Positions 1 to 8,230 of a stretch of DNA of 64,000 bases are shown one piece after another. Each line of letters opens with the position of its first letter. Within the stretch, counting starts at the first letter, position 1. The notes beneath the pieces are model-generated. The model ran no database searches and was not told the origin of the DNA. It saw nothing but the letters and a program-made list of their open reading frames with translations. The stretch spans positions 1 through 64,000 of the forward strand of contig JAGAUW010000004.1 in assembly GCA_017620615.1 (NCBI GenBank), in the 5' to 3' direction. Both the position numbers and the translations under genes were made by a program. Source of the DNA: Clostridia bacterium (GTDB lineage Bacteria; Bacillota; Clostridia; Monoglobales; Monoglobaceae).

Positions 1-165
1 ATCTATATATTTATATATAAATATACAATAATAAATAATTTAATTAATTATAAGTGGTCCCTTATTTGTAGCAAGGGGAAGAAAACACACTTGTTTCTTC
101 CCCCGGGGCCCCCAATAATTCTTTATCATATAGTTTGTTCAGTTGTAAAAGATTATTATTAATTA
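1..165. other. AT-rich left edge, inside the mobile element; no gene seen
   Basis: No open frame here resembles the missing N-terminal half of the deacetylase found at 3.4 kb, so the element probably continues to the left of the window. The only clear structure is a perfect 10-bp inverted repeat (75-84 GGGGAAGAAA with 94-103) around a 9-nt loop, followed by a GC-only run (104-113). No T-run follows it on either strand, so it is not a standard terminator. Its role is unknown. Confidence 0.5.
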
Positions 166-213
166 TATAAAAAATCCGACTTATTTTCACAAAGGATAAA
201 CAAGTCAGATTTT
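163..213 (-). terminator. Rho-independent terminator of the serine recombinase gene
   Basis: A 12-bp stem with one wobble pair (171-182 with 202-213) overlaps the recombinase stop codon. On the minus strand it is followed by a T-rich tract reading TTTTTTATATAATT. Confidence 0.75.
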
Positions 214-1650
214 CCATATGATATTTACTTCATTTCCTTCCAACAAGATACGCTCTATAAACTCAGCTGCTATAATCTTCTTTTCATCAAATTCAAGTGA
301 GTTAAAATCAATTTGCCGTATCTTTCGGGGTTCGTTTTTAATACTGTTCATTATGTCATTACGTTGTTTATGTAGCGCCTCTATCTGCTTTGAAATATAT
401 GTGGCAGAAATCTCACTACACTCCGAAAGAGCTGTTACAAGCCTTTCTATCTTTTGCTCTATCGCCAGAATATCAGACGATACCTCTCTCGTTGCCGGAA
501 TTAAATCTTCAGGAGGTGATTCCTTTAGTATATCATCAATCTGTTCTGCAATCTTCATTTCAAGCTCACGCAGGTCTATATTAATTGTAGATGTACAGGT
601 TGAGAAATTTGACCTCCCCGAGCAAATAAGATAACATTTATCCTCCGATTTAATGTAGTTAATTTTTACTGCATATCCGCACTTCCCACATTTCATAAGA
701 CCGGTAAGCCACGAATACTTGCCCGCATTTACTCTTGAAATCTGCGGATTCTTTGAGAGCTTTTCCTGAACCGTAAGCCACAGTTCTGAATCAATAAATC
801 CTTCGTGATTTGCAACAGTAAGCATCTGTCCCTCAAGTGAATTATATTTATTTTTGGAGCGGTCGCGTCTGCCGATAACATTACAAGCGTGTATTCCATC
901 AAAAACCTCAATCTCCTGCTGAATTTGAAGTCCTTTAGCTAAATAGTACCAATATACATCATCGTCAGCTTTTACATATACCGGACTATGCAAAATACGG
1001 GATAATGTGACATTATCCCACACCTCCCGTTTAGGTCCGTGTATTCCTTTTTCTGTCAGTTCTTTTGCCAACCCTCTGAGAGAGGTCTCAGGTTTTGCAT
1101 ATTCCTCAAATATCATTTTGACGATTCCGGATTTGTCATTTGCCACAAGGGAAGATGCCCGTGTACCATCAACCAAAATCTTTGTTAATTCAAATCCAAA
1201 GGGCGCAGGTCCACCCGTCCACGTTCCAAGTCGAAATCTATGTATATAATTATCTCTAACACGCTCGGCTGTAGTTTCCCTTTCAAGCTGTGCAAAGGTC
1301 ATAACGATGTTAAGCATTGCCCTTCCGATAGGGGTCGCCGTATCAAAATTTTCGGTTGCCGAATTAAATTCTACACCATTCACCGAAAGTGTTTCCCACA
1401 AACGGCTAAAATCTGCTATAGAACGGCTAAACCGGTCTAACCTATATACGAATATCTTTTTTACCGTTCCTGCCTCCACAGCCTTCATTAGTTCTGTAAA
1501 GGCAGGGCGTTTTATATTCTTACCTGAATAACCCTTGTCCTTAAATACCTTAGCGTCCTCTCCGGCAAATTTACGGCACTCGGCAATTTGCCCTTCAATA
1601 GATAAGCTGTCTTTTTTATCAATGGATTGTCTGGCGTATATTGCATTCAC
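205..1650 (-). CDS. Large serine recombinase (resolvase/integrase type)
   Basis: 481-aa site-specific DNA recombinase of the large serine family, which integrates and excises mobile elements through a covalent serine-DNA intermediate. The N-terminal resolvase domain carries the likely catalytic Ser9 (YARQS) and the family arginine motif VYRLDRFSRS (residues 68-77). The Recombinase domain (about 145-250) contains the typical glycine-rich segment GGPAPFGFE. A zinc ribbon (CGKCG near residue 320 plus two later cysteines) is followed by a C-terminal coiled coil (about 365-450). The start is GTG, read from within the stop of an upstream 39-aa ORF (TAGTG overlap), which suggests translational coupling. 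It lies next to a gene interrupted by the element and is the likely mobility enzyme. The attachment sites are not defined by the sequence. Confidence 0.93.
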   Translation of the reverse strand: MNAIYARQSIDKKDSLSIEGQIAECRKFAGEDAKVFKDKGYSGKNIKRPAFTELMKAVEAGTVKKIFVYRLDRFSRSIADFSRLWETLSVNGVEFNSATENFDTATPIGRAMLNIVMTFAQLERETTAERVRDNYIHRFRLGTWTGGPAPFGFELTKILVDGTRASSLVANDKSGIVKMIFEEYAKPETSLRGLAKELTEKGIHGPKREVWDNVTLSRILHSPVYVKADDDVYWYYLAKGLQIQQEIEVFDGIHACNVIGRRDRSKNKYNSLEGQMLTVANHEGFIDSELWLTVQEKLSKNPQISRVNAGKYSWLTGLMKCGKCGYAVKINYIKSEDKCYLICSGRSNFSTCTSTINIDLRELEMKIAEQIDDILKESPPEDLIPATREVSSDILAIEQKIERLVTALSECSEISATYISKQIEALHKQRNDIMNSIKNEPRKIRQIDFNSLEFDEKKIIAAEFIERILLEGNEVNIIWKI

Positions 1651-1769
1651 TAGGCATACCTCTTTCCTTTAACGGTCTGCAAAAGCAAAATGCATCTGCG
1701 GTGAACCTCAGCCTGACGAACCAGACGCTCGGATATATTATTTGTTGAAAAAGTGTTAGTAATTTTCAT
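1650..1769 (-). CDS. 39-aa micro-ORF translationally coupled to the recombinase
   Basis: A short ORF (starts MKITNTFSTNN, ends VKGKRYA) begins with ATG behind a strong ribosome binding site (GAGGAGG, 7 nt spacing). Its TAG stop shares one base with the GTG start of the recombinase. The recombinase has no good ribosome binding site of its own, so this ORF probably drives its translation by stop-restart coupling. The peptide is basic and I recognise no family. It may be a leader peptide, a small accessory factor, or the relic of an upstream gene. Confidence 0.55.
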   Translation of the reverse strand: MKITNTFSTNNISERLVRQAEVHRRCILLLQTVKGKRYA

Positions 1770-1800
1770 TTTACTACCTCCTCATAGAAATTATATGTAG

Positions 1801-1863
1801 CTGACCGAAATAAATATGACGGTAGCTTTATGAGAAGGTTAGATACGTTGTAAAAGTTTACAA
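1801..1863. promoter_or_regulatory. Palindromes in the divergent control region of the element
   Basis: Between the recombinase cassette and the divergent 459-aa gene lies the perfect palindrome TTGTAAAAGTTTACAA (1848-1863). A looser inverted repeat, AGCTGACCG pairing with CGGTAGCT, lies within 1798-1828. Both could bind a repressor, or the recombinase itself. No repressor gene is visible in the window part of the element. Confidence 0.35.
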
Positions 1864-1940
1864 AAGCGCGTTTATTCTTTCCATCGCCATTTAAAAATAT
1901 GTCATTATTATAATTTTTTCAAAAATATCAGAAAAATATA

Positions 1941-1969
1941 TTGACAAAATCTCTAAATTAAGTTATATT
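1941..1969 (+). promoter_or_regulatory. Sigma-A promoter of the 459-aa gene
   Basis: A consensus -35 TTGACA (1941-1946) and a -10 TATATT (1964-1969) are separated by 17 bp. The predicted start is near 1976, about 50 nt before the chosen start codon. Confidence 0.75.
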
Positions 1970-1998
1970 TTATGGTGCATATACGGTTTTATGGTGCA
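1968..1998 (+). repeat. 12-bp direct repeats over the transcription start
   Basis: TTTTATGGTGCA occurs at 1968-1979 and again at 1987-1998, 19 bp apart. The first copy spans the end of the -10 and the transcription start. The arrangement is compatible with an operator bound on one face of the helix, or with a 5'-leader control element. Function is inferred only. Confidence 0.5.
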
Positions 1999-2026
1999 AA
2001 AATTTTTTAGAAAAGAAGGGATACAT

Positions 2027-3406
2027 ATGGACACAAACTTAGGCAAAAGATATATGAGTTTAAAAAACACAATGGATAACATGAATAGATACAATAAAGC
2101 ATGCAAAAAAATTTATGATCTCGAAACAGAATTTTCATCAGCAATAAAGTGTCTTAAAAAATATGAGTGTACCAGCTATCGTCTAATCGACAATAATGTA
2201 TGTGCATTATCAACAAGCACTAAGATTTGGATGCCCTTAACTAAGGAAAGCTTTATCGATAATTTAACTGATGCCGAAAAAAAAGAGGCATATCGTATTA
2301 TACGCCTATACTTAAGGAAAAAACAAAGTTTGTCTACAAGCGCTTTTCCCTGCACTTCTGTCATAGCTGACCCTCTGGCTTATAATTATTCGGCAAGAAA
2401 GCCTTCTGATAAAACTATTCAATTCTTATATGACCTTACATTAGGAAAAAAAGAAGAATTTTGCAACTTTGCAAAACTATGTTCGGTAATAAAAAACCCC
2501 TCAGCTAATGTAAAAAAATCTTATGTAATTTTGGCAGACCAAGTTCTCCACCAGCCACTATTACATTTTTTTGCTATGCTTGTAAATAATAATATTACTA
2601 CTATGGACTTTAATTTTTTTACAAAAGTAGTTGGCATTCAGGAACTGCATATACAGAATCTTAACGGTTGCAAAGCAAATGTAATTATCGAGGGAGCAAT
2701 CCCTGAGCGCGAGCTTACTGTAAATAAAATTTCAAACATTCTGTCCGGTAAAAAAATAAGTACAAATCACCCCTCATTTTCGGGTAAACTTTTTGTGGTT
2801 AACAGAATTCCTTTCATATACATAACCGCAAGCCATAAAAAATATATTCAAATGAAAAATCTCTATGGCTCAACCTGTATAAAACTATCTTCTAAAAAGG
2901 AACTTACCACTAAATTTACTGCCGACATGTCCAGTTGGTTTAATAATGAACTTGTTAAGTTGGGAGAAGAACTACAAATAGGAAAAATGCCGCATCCAAC
3001 CCAAAAAATAAGAGATGATGATATTTTCAAAGCCTTTACTGAAGACCTTTGCATATTAAGCGAAAATGCTGTATGCCCTAAAGCAAAGCTCTACGAAATA
3101 TACTCAAGGTATTATCAAAAGTTTTATGGTACTGTTCCTCTCAGTCAAATAACCTTTAGCAAGAGATTTGCCATATATGGTAATTTTGAAACTATTCGAC
3201 CACATACCAACAGCAAGAGCTATCCATACTGTTTTAAAGGAGTCACAATTGATGATAAAAGAGTTGAAACACTCCTAAACCCTGCCGATACCCAAAATTA
3301 TTATTCCACGTTTAAAGACTTTAAATATTTTCTTGATTTATTATATGATGAGAAAATTAAACCAAAAACAAACCCTATAAAAGCCATTATCACGTCTACA
3401 GATTAA
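2027..3406 (+). CDS. Degenerate SF3/D5-like helicase protein of the element
   Basis: 459-aa protein without a confident family assignment. The start chosen is ATG at 2027, with ribosome binding site GAAGGG 6 nt upstream; an in-frame ATG at 1991 lacks one. The domain order resembles phage/plasmid D5-type (SF3) primase-helicases. A pre-ATPase segment (about 130-155, QFLYDLTLGKKEEFCNF) is followed by the place where a P-loop is expected (about 165-185), which reads ILADQVLHQPL and has no GxxxxGKS/T. A Walker-B-like stretch (VIIEGAIPERELT, about 218-230) follows, then the sensor-like strand VNRIPFIYITA. A D5-type C-terminal domain lies near 350-410 (KLYEIYSRYYQKFYG, then a YPYCFKGV-type motif). 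By this reading the ATPase is inactive and the protein may be a DNA-binding replication or copy-control factor. It diverges from the recombinase, and its stop lies within bases of the element's right junction. The homology is inferred by eye. Confidence 0.6.
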   Translation: MDTNLGKRYMSLKNTMDNMNRYNKACKKIYDLETEFSSAIKCLKKYECTSYRLIDNNVCALSTSTKIWMPLTKESFIDNLTDAEKKEAYRIIRLYLRKKQSLSTSAFPCTSVIADPLAYNYSARKPSDKTIQFLYDLTLGKKEEFCNFAKLCSVIKNPSANVKKSYVILADQVLHQPLLHFFAMLVNNNITTMDFNFFTKVVGIQELHIQNLNGCKANVIIEGAIPERELTVNKISNILSGKKISTNHPSFSGKLFVVNRIPFIYITASHKKYIQMKNLYGSTCIKLSSKKELTTKFTADMSSWFNNELVKLGEELQIGKMPHPTQKIRDDDIFKAFTEDLCILSENAVCPKAKLYEIYSRYYQKFYGTVPLSQITFSKRFAIYGNFETIRPHTNSKSYPYCFKGVTIDDKRVETLLNPADTQNYYSTFKDFKYFLDLLYDEKIKPKTNPIKAIITSTD

Positions 3407-3770
3407 TTTTCCAACCGCTGCCAACGGGGACAGTCTCGACTGGAAAAACCTCACAGCCAGCGAAATTTCAGATAGGGTCCTAAAAAAAGTGAAGCCCGGC
3501 TCTATTGTGCTTTTCCACAACGCTGCATTACATACGCCCAAGGCACTTCCCTCCATAATAGAAAGTCTCCAAAAAGACGGTTACAAAATTGTCCCTGTTT
3601 CCGAACTGATTTTAAAAGAAAATTTCACCATTGACTCTGCTGGTATGCAAATTCCTTATAAAAAGGAAAACGCTGACCCAACCCCCAACCCTCAAAAGAC
3701 TGTAGAAGACAAAAAAAAGTCTGAGCAAAAAGCTCAGCCCACCACATCATCGGCAGATATTATGATTTAA
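3407..3770 (+). pseudogene. 3' fragment of a polysaccharide deacetylase interrupted by the element
   Basis: The frame reads on without a start codon from about 3405. From SLDWKNLTASEI onward it matches the C-terminal third of NodB-type polysaccharide deacetylases, including VKPGSIVLFHN, PSIIESLQKDGY and IVPVSELI. In the family the segment before SLDW normally reads like QWSVD; here it is an unrelated sequence, placing the junction at roughly 3405-3430. The C-terminal tail (about 40 residues, rich in Lys, Pro and Gln) is not part of the fold. The catalytic N-terminal part would lie left of the window, across the element. The enzymes of this family de-N-acetylate peptidoglycan or related glycans. 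The gene is broken as it stands, unless the element excises precisely. Confidence 0.8.
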
Positions 3771-3776
3771 AAAGAT

Positions 3777-3814
3777 ACCCTTTTCTCTGTAGCAGAGAAA
3801 AGGGTGTTTGTTTT
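3777..3814 (+). terminator. Strong terminator after the deacetylase remnant
   Basis: A perfect 13-bp stem (3777-3789 with 3793-3805) with a 3-nt loop, followed by GTTTGTTTT. Confidence 0.85.
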
Positions 3815-3884
3815 ATCAAGAAAATTTTCTTCAACGGATAAGACAACAGAAATATTCCTCTATATTTTAAAGCATCCAAAAAAG

Positions 3885-5213
3885 TTATTTATTCCTGCTT
3901 TTTGCCATTGGGACAAGCTTTTCAAAATCGCTCCACACAAAATATGTAACACCATTTTGGCTGTCAGCAGTATTAAAGATATATACGTCACCTGAGTTTA
4001 TAGATACGTCAACAGTTTTACAATCTTCAAATTTTCCCTCACCATCATAATACACGCATATACAACGCACCATCATGGATTTTGCAGTATTGTTGTATAC
4101 CGCCGAACAAATCCCATCATTACCTGTTTTAATAGGTGAAATAAAGGATTTATAACCACCTATTACTTTTTTCGCCGCTGCTTCACAGTCGATGATGCCA
4201 TAACCATAATATTTATCATATTCTTCATCATCATTCCTCACAGCCGTCTCCGCAAGAATAGCGGCAAACTGCTCACCGTCTATGGAGCTATCCATACATT
4301 TTGCTACAGCCGCAAGTCCTGAAACATGAGGCGCCGCAAAAGACGTGCCCGACACAAATCCGCCAAAAATAGGAACTTCCTCGCCCGGAGCCACCACAAA
4401 TACACTTTCATTATAATTTGAAAATGTCGACCATTCGCCATTTTCGTTCACCGACCCTACACCAATGACCTCATCATACGCCGCGGGATAATTCAGCGTT
4501 GAATCTTCATCATTTCCAACCGATGCTACTAAAATAACACCTTTTTCCGCCGCATATTTAACCTTTTCATGGAACAACTGAACAGCAAGGCTTTCCTTTT
4601 CACCCGCAAAAGTAAAGCTCATGTTTATCACATCACAGTCATAAGCATCAACCGCATCCTCAACGGCATCCAGAAGTTCTGACACAAGGGTGTCATGCCC
4701 ATCATCAAAGCACTTAAGAGGCACAAACTGTGCATCATATGCCACACCATAAGGAGATGCAATCAGCGCGCTCACGATTGTTCCGTGCAACGTACTCGTG
4801 TTATCTGTTGTATCGGTGTTTTTATCAAGATAATTGTAGCCAGTAAGAACATTGCTCACATTTCCCAGAAACCCTGTATCAATAACTCCTACCTTTACAT
4901 TCTTCCCTGTGCAGTTTAGTTTTTCGGGGAACTCAACCTTTATATCTGCCAAATTCCACGACCTTGAATCAAGGTTCACAACATAGTCTATGCCGTAATC
5001 TGCAACTATCCCGGCATCAATATATTCAAGAAGTTCATCCTTTGTGGCGCTGCAATAATCTTTTATTTCACTGTCTTCTCTTGATGAAAAAAGCTGCGCA
5101 GAATCATTGAATTTTACCAGATATCTTTCTTCAGCATCTGCCCCATGCACACAAATTCCAATCATCAAAAGAAACACTGTAAATAAAAGCATTTTAAACT
5201 TCATCTTAATCAT
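3885..5213 (-). CDS. Secreted subtilisin-like serine protease (S8)
   Basis: 442-aa exported endopeptidase of the subtilase family. An N-terminal signal peptide (basic start MIKMKFK, hydrophobic core, probable cleavage near residue 25) is followed by a short prodomain-like region (to about 95). In the catalytic domain the triad is Asp112 (GVIDTG), His143 (LHGTIVSALI) and Ser291 (SGTSFAAPH), with oxyanion Asn234 (SVGND). About 85 residues follow the fold and look like a small beta-rich tail. It likely acts outside the membrane in protein turnover or processing. The gene is convergent with the deacetylase remnant and follows a small membrane protein gene on the same strand (18 bp apart). Substrate unknown. 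Confidence 0.9.
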   Translation of the reverse strand: MIKMKFKMLLFTVFLLMIGICVHGADAEERYLVKFNDSAQLFSSREDSEIKDYCSATKDELLEYIDAGIVADYGIDYVVNLDSRSWNLADIKVEFPEKLNCTGKNVKVGVIDTGFLGNVSNVLTGYNYLDKNTDTTDNTSTLHGTIVSALIASPYGVAYDAQFVPLKCFDDGHDTLVSELLDAVEDAVDAYDCDVINMSFTFAGEKESLAVQLFHEKVKYAAEKGVILVASVGNDEDSTLNYPAAYDEVIGVGSVNENGEWSTFSNYNESVFVVAPGEEVPIFGGFVSGTSFAAPHVSGLAAVAKCMDSSIDGEQFAAILAETAVRNDDEEYDKYYGYGIIDCEAAAKKVIGGYKSFISPIKTGNDGICSAVYNNTAKSMMVRCICVYYDGEGKFEDCKTVDVSINSGDVYIFNTADSQNGVTYFVWSDFEKLVPMAKSRNK

Positions 5214-5231
5214 AATAAAGCAACTCCCGTT

Positions 5232-5897
5232 TTATTCTTCTTCTAAAACAACTTCTTCAGCAATTTCTTCTGCAACAGTCACAATCTCATCATCTGTAGC
5301 AACTTCTGCATCTGCAAGTATCTGCTCCCCCGCACTTTCAGCTAAGTAAGCTTTATTTGCACACTTAAGAAGGCAAATAGCCTCTGCCAGCGGCACAATC
5401 AGGCTGAGAATAAAATACTTAACTGCCTTTTCTGGCGCAGTTGACTCAAACACTTTAAAAAGGCACACCATCTGACACCCCACAAGAGCCGATCCAGTCA
5501 AACCACCAACAATCATCCACAGATACATTCCAGCAGTACTCATCCAGAATTCGGCACTGATACGATATGGGTCATCTATCATTTCTTCCGCCATCACACC
5601 TAAAAGTAAGACATAAATCACCACGCAAACAAAAGTAATACCCAAAAGTACAGGAAGAACAACCCTCCACTTTCTTTTTATTCCATTTTTTCCGTCATAA
5701 CCATCAACAATGCTTCCCACAGTCCAGTAATTTACACCGGGAATCCAAGAAAGCCATGGTTTTTTTATCTGTCCAATCTTTGCAAGCCTGTAAAGTCCAA
5801 GGGATGATATTACATAATCAATAACACACAAGCCAAACAGCCCTAAAAATATTGATATAACACCAAACATAACTAAAAATGCAAAAAAATCATTCAT
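5232..5897 (-). CDS. Multi-pass membrane protein of unknown function
   Basis: 221 aa. The start was chosen at the ATG preceded by AAAGGAGG with 8-nt spacing (MNDFFAFLV); the frame opens 17 codons earlier without a ribosome binding site. It has about four hydrophobic segments (about 1-25, 80-105, 120-150, 160-185). A conserved-looking loop, KPWLSWIPGVNYWTVGSI, resembles loops seen in uncharacterised clostridial membrane proteins. The tail is strongly acidic (Glu-rich, ending VVLEEE). It sits directly upstream of the subtilase and may be co-transcribed with it. I cannot assign a role. Confidence 0.7.
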   Translation of the reverse strand: MNDFFAFLVMFGVISIFLGLFGLCVIDYVISSLGLYRLAKIGQIKKPWLSWIPGVNYWTVGSIVDGYDGKNGIKRKWRVVLPVLLGITFVCVVIYVLLLGVMAEEMIDDPYRISAEFWMSTAGMYLWMIVGGLTGSALVGCQMVCLFKVFESTAPEKAVKYFILSLIVPLAEAICLLKCANKAYLAESAGEQILADAEVATDDEIVTVAEEIAEEVVLEEE

Positions 5898-5952
5898 CTC
5901 AAAGACCTCCTTTTTTATAATCTTATCACAATTATAAATTTTTTTCAATAGA

Positions 5953-5981
5953 TATTAAAATGCGGCCGCAAAAGCGACCGC
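5953..5981 (-). terminator. Terminator after yebC
   Basis: GCGGTCGC-TTTT-GCGGCCGC hairpin on the minus strand (one mismatch) followed by ATTTTAAT, just past the yebC stop. Confidence 0.6.
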
Positions 5982-5990
5982 TAAACAAAT

Positions 5991-6728
5991 CTACTCTTCC
6001 TCTGGCATATCCCATGTGTGGTAGACGTTCTGGACGTCGTCATTATCCTCTAAGATGTCAATGAGCTTTTCAAGGTTCTTCACTGCTTCCGCATCGTCCA
6101 CCTGAGTGAGAGTCTGTGGGATGTAGCTGATTTCGGCTTGTTCGAACTCATATCCCTTTTCCTCAAGCGCCTCACGTACACGGCTGAATTCTTCCGGAGC
6201 ACAAGTGACCTCAAAGCACTCTTCTTCTGCGCTGAAATCCTCTGCCCCTGCATCAAGAGCATCCATCATAAGTGTGTCCTCGTCAATGCTATCATTTTTT
6301 GCAATAACCAACTGACCTTTGCGGTCAAACATAAAGCCCACACTTCCGGTCTGGCCAAGATTTCTGCCGTATTTGTCAAAATAATGACGCATATCACCTG
6401 CGGTGCGGTTTTTGTTATCACTAAGCGTCTCAACCATAAATGCAACGCCGCTTGGACCGTAGCCCTCGTATATAAGCTCAAAATATTCCTTTGAGCTATC
6501 CTCACCTGCTGCTTTCTTTATACTTCTCTGGATGGTATCATTTGGCATATTGTTGGCCTTTGCCTTTGTAATAGCGTCACGAAGCTTTGAGTTGCTGTCC
6601 GGGTCCGGACCGCCCTCTTTCACCGCAACAACCAATTCACGACCGATTTTGGTGAAAAGCTTTCCTCTTTTTGCATCAAGTGCACCTTTTTTTCTTTTTA
6701 TAGTTGCCCATTTCGAATGTCCTGACAT
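5991..6728 (-). CDS. yebC: YebC/PmpR (TACO1) family protein
   Basis: 245-aa cytosolic protein of the YebC/TACO1 family. Members were first described as transcriptional regulators and have more recently been linked to translation of difficult (proline-rich) stretches. The hallmark N-terminus [20 protein letters not shown] and the segment [22 protein letters not shown] are both present. Length is normal for the family. It has its own ribosome binding site (GGAGGAAA) and is separated from the SPFH gene upstream by about 40 bp. Confidence 0.95.
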   Translation of the reverse strand: MSGHSKWATIKRKKGALDAKRGKLFTKIGRELVVAVKEGGPDPDSNSKLRDAITKAKANNMPNDTIQRSIKKAAGEDSSKEYFELIYEGYGPSGVAFMVETLSDNKNRTAGDMRHYFDKYGRNLGQTGSVGFMFDRKGQLVIAKNDSIDEDTLMMDALDAGAEDFSAEEECFEVTCAPEEFSRVREALEEKGYEFEQAEISYIPQTLTQVDDAEAVKNLEKLIDILEDNDDVQNVYHTWDMPEEE

Positions 6729-6770
6729 TTTGTTTCCTCCTGTGTCCTTTTAAATAACTTTTTTAAATAT

Positions 6771-7685
6771 CTATTTCCCCTCATCCATTACCGCCTTGAG
6801 CCCTGCAGCAAGCCCTGCAAGTCCCTGGATTTCTGATGGGATAATAATCTTTGTTGCCTGTCCGTCAGCCGCTTTTTCAAAAGCCTCAAGGCTCTTGATT
6901 TTGAGCACGGAATCTTTTGGTGAAGCATCATTGAGCATACGAAGACCCGCAGCAGTAGCCTCCTGAACAGAAAGTATCGCCTGTGCTTCACCCTCTGCAA
7001 TGCGGATTGCAGATTCTTTTTCCGCCTCTGCCTTAAGTATCTGAGACTCTTTCTCCGCTTCAGCTTTAAGAATTGCCGCCGCTTTTTCACCCTCTGCGAC
7101 AAGAATCGCAGATTTCTTTTCACCCTCTGCACGAAGAATAGCTTCACGTCTTTCGCGTTCTGCTTTCATCTGCTTTTCCATTGCCTCGCGGATTCCTGCA
7201 GGCGGAATAATATTTTTAAGTTCAACACGATTCACCTTGATTCCCCAAGGGTCTGTTGCTTCATCAAGAATAGACCTCATCTTTGTGTTGATTACATCAC
7301 GGCTTGTCAAGCTTTCGTCAAGCTCCATATCACCGATTATATTTCTGAGTGTAGTGGCTGTCAGATTTTCAATTGCCGACATTGGAAGCTCGACACCATA
7401 TGCATAAAGTTTCGGGTCTGTAATCTGGAAATAAACCACGGTATCAATCTGCATAGTAACGTTATCTTTGGTAATAACGGGTTGAGGAGCAAAATCCACA
7501 ACCTGTTCTTTGAGGGTGACACGTTTTGCCACTCTGTCAATGAACGGAATTTTTATATGAAGGCCAACGCCCCAAGTCCCGCTGTATGCACCAAGGCGTT
7601 CAATTACATAGGCGTATGCCTGAGGAACAACCTTGATATTTGAAACAACTACCACAATTAAAACCGCAAGTATAATTAGAAACAT
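6771..7685 (-). CDS. SPFH-domain membrane scaffold protein (stomatin/QmcA-like)
   Basis: 304-aa band-7 protein. One N-terminal membrane helix (residues 1-15) is followed by the SPFH domain (about 20-180, with the family-typical VITKDNVTMQIDTVVYF). A long Ala/Glu/Lys-rich coiled coil (about 170-235, repeated AEGEK and AEAEK units) precedes a short C-terminal domain. Such proteins form oligomeric membrane microdomain scaffolds and often affect proteases. It is paired with the NfeD-type gene immediately upstream (33 bp), the classic partner arrangement. Confidence 0.93.
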   Translation of the reverse strand: MFLIILAVLIVVVVSNIKVVPQAYAYVIERLGAYSGTWGVGLHIKIPFIDRVAKRVTLKEQVVDFAPQPVITKDNVTMQIDTVVYFQITDPKLYAYGVELPMSAIENLTATTLRNIIGDMELDESLTSRDVINTKMRSILDEATDPWGIKVNRVELKNIIPPAGIREAMEKQMKAERERREAILRAEGEKKSAILVAEGEKAAAILKAEAEKESQILKAEAEKESAIRIAEGEAQAILSVQEATAAGLRMLNDASPKDSVLKIKSLEAFEKAADGQATKIIIPSEIQGLAGLAAGLKAVMDEGK

Positions 7686-7718
7686 AACAAAATCCTCCTA
7701 TTTATTTCAAAACAGTGT

Positions 7719-8153
7719 TTATTTTTTTGCTGAAACTACCACGCGGACACCCTCAAGGTCTTCAACCACCACAGGTGTATCTTCTTCAAGGGTCTCACCA
7801 TTTCTGGTTTTTGCTGACCAGACCTGCCCCATAACCTTGACTTGTCCGCTGTTTTCTATTGTGTCTATCTTTTGAATAACAATACCATCTTTTGCAATTA
7901 CACGGTCCGCATTGGTGGGAACAGCCTTCCCCACCACAAACTTTTTGGCAAGTGGTCTGGTTGAAAGAACAAGAATTGCCGAAAGAACTACAAAAACCGT
8001 TATCTGTGCACCAACCGTTGTGTCAAATGCCGAAAAAACAGCCGTGACAAGTGCAGAAATCGCAAACCATATTGTAATAAGATTCACGGTTGAGGCTTCG
8101 ATAACCCCAAGAACCACCGCAACAACTATCCAGAAAATCGTCCAATATGTCAT
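7719..8153 (-). CDS. NfeD-family membrane protein
   Basis: 144-aa short NfeD protein: two to three N-terminal membrane helices (about 5-75), then a soluble OB-fold (about 85-144, with GQVKVMGQVWSAK). It partners SPFH proteins in membrane microdomains; that gene lies directly downstream. A good ribosome binding site (GAGGAGAGG) supports the start. Confidence 0.9.
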   Translation of the reverse strand: MTYWTIFWIVVAVVLGVIEASTVNLITIWFAISALVTAVFSAFDTTVGAQITVFVVLSAILVLSTRPLAKKFVVGKAVPTNADRVIAKDGIVIQKIDTIENSGQVKVMGQVWSAKTRNGETLEEDTPVVVEDLEGVRVVVSAKK

Positions 8154-8230
8154 TTAATCCTCTCCTCACAAAATTTGCCAAATTCCTTTAAAAACACATC
8201 AACGGAACTTAAAAAGTTCCGTTTCCTCGA

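Noticed and set aside
75-113. Perfect hairpin plus GC run as the element's attachment site
   Set aside because: No deacetylase coding sequence lies to its left and no shared core with the right junction could be shown. The left end is probably outside the window.
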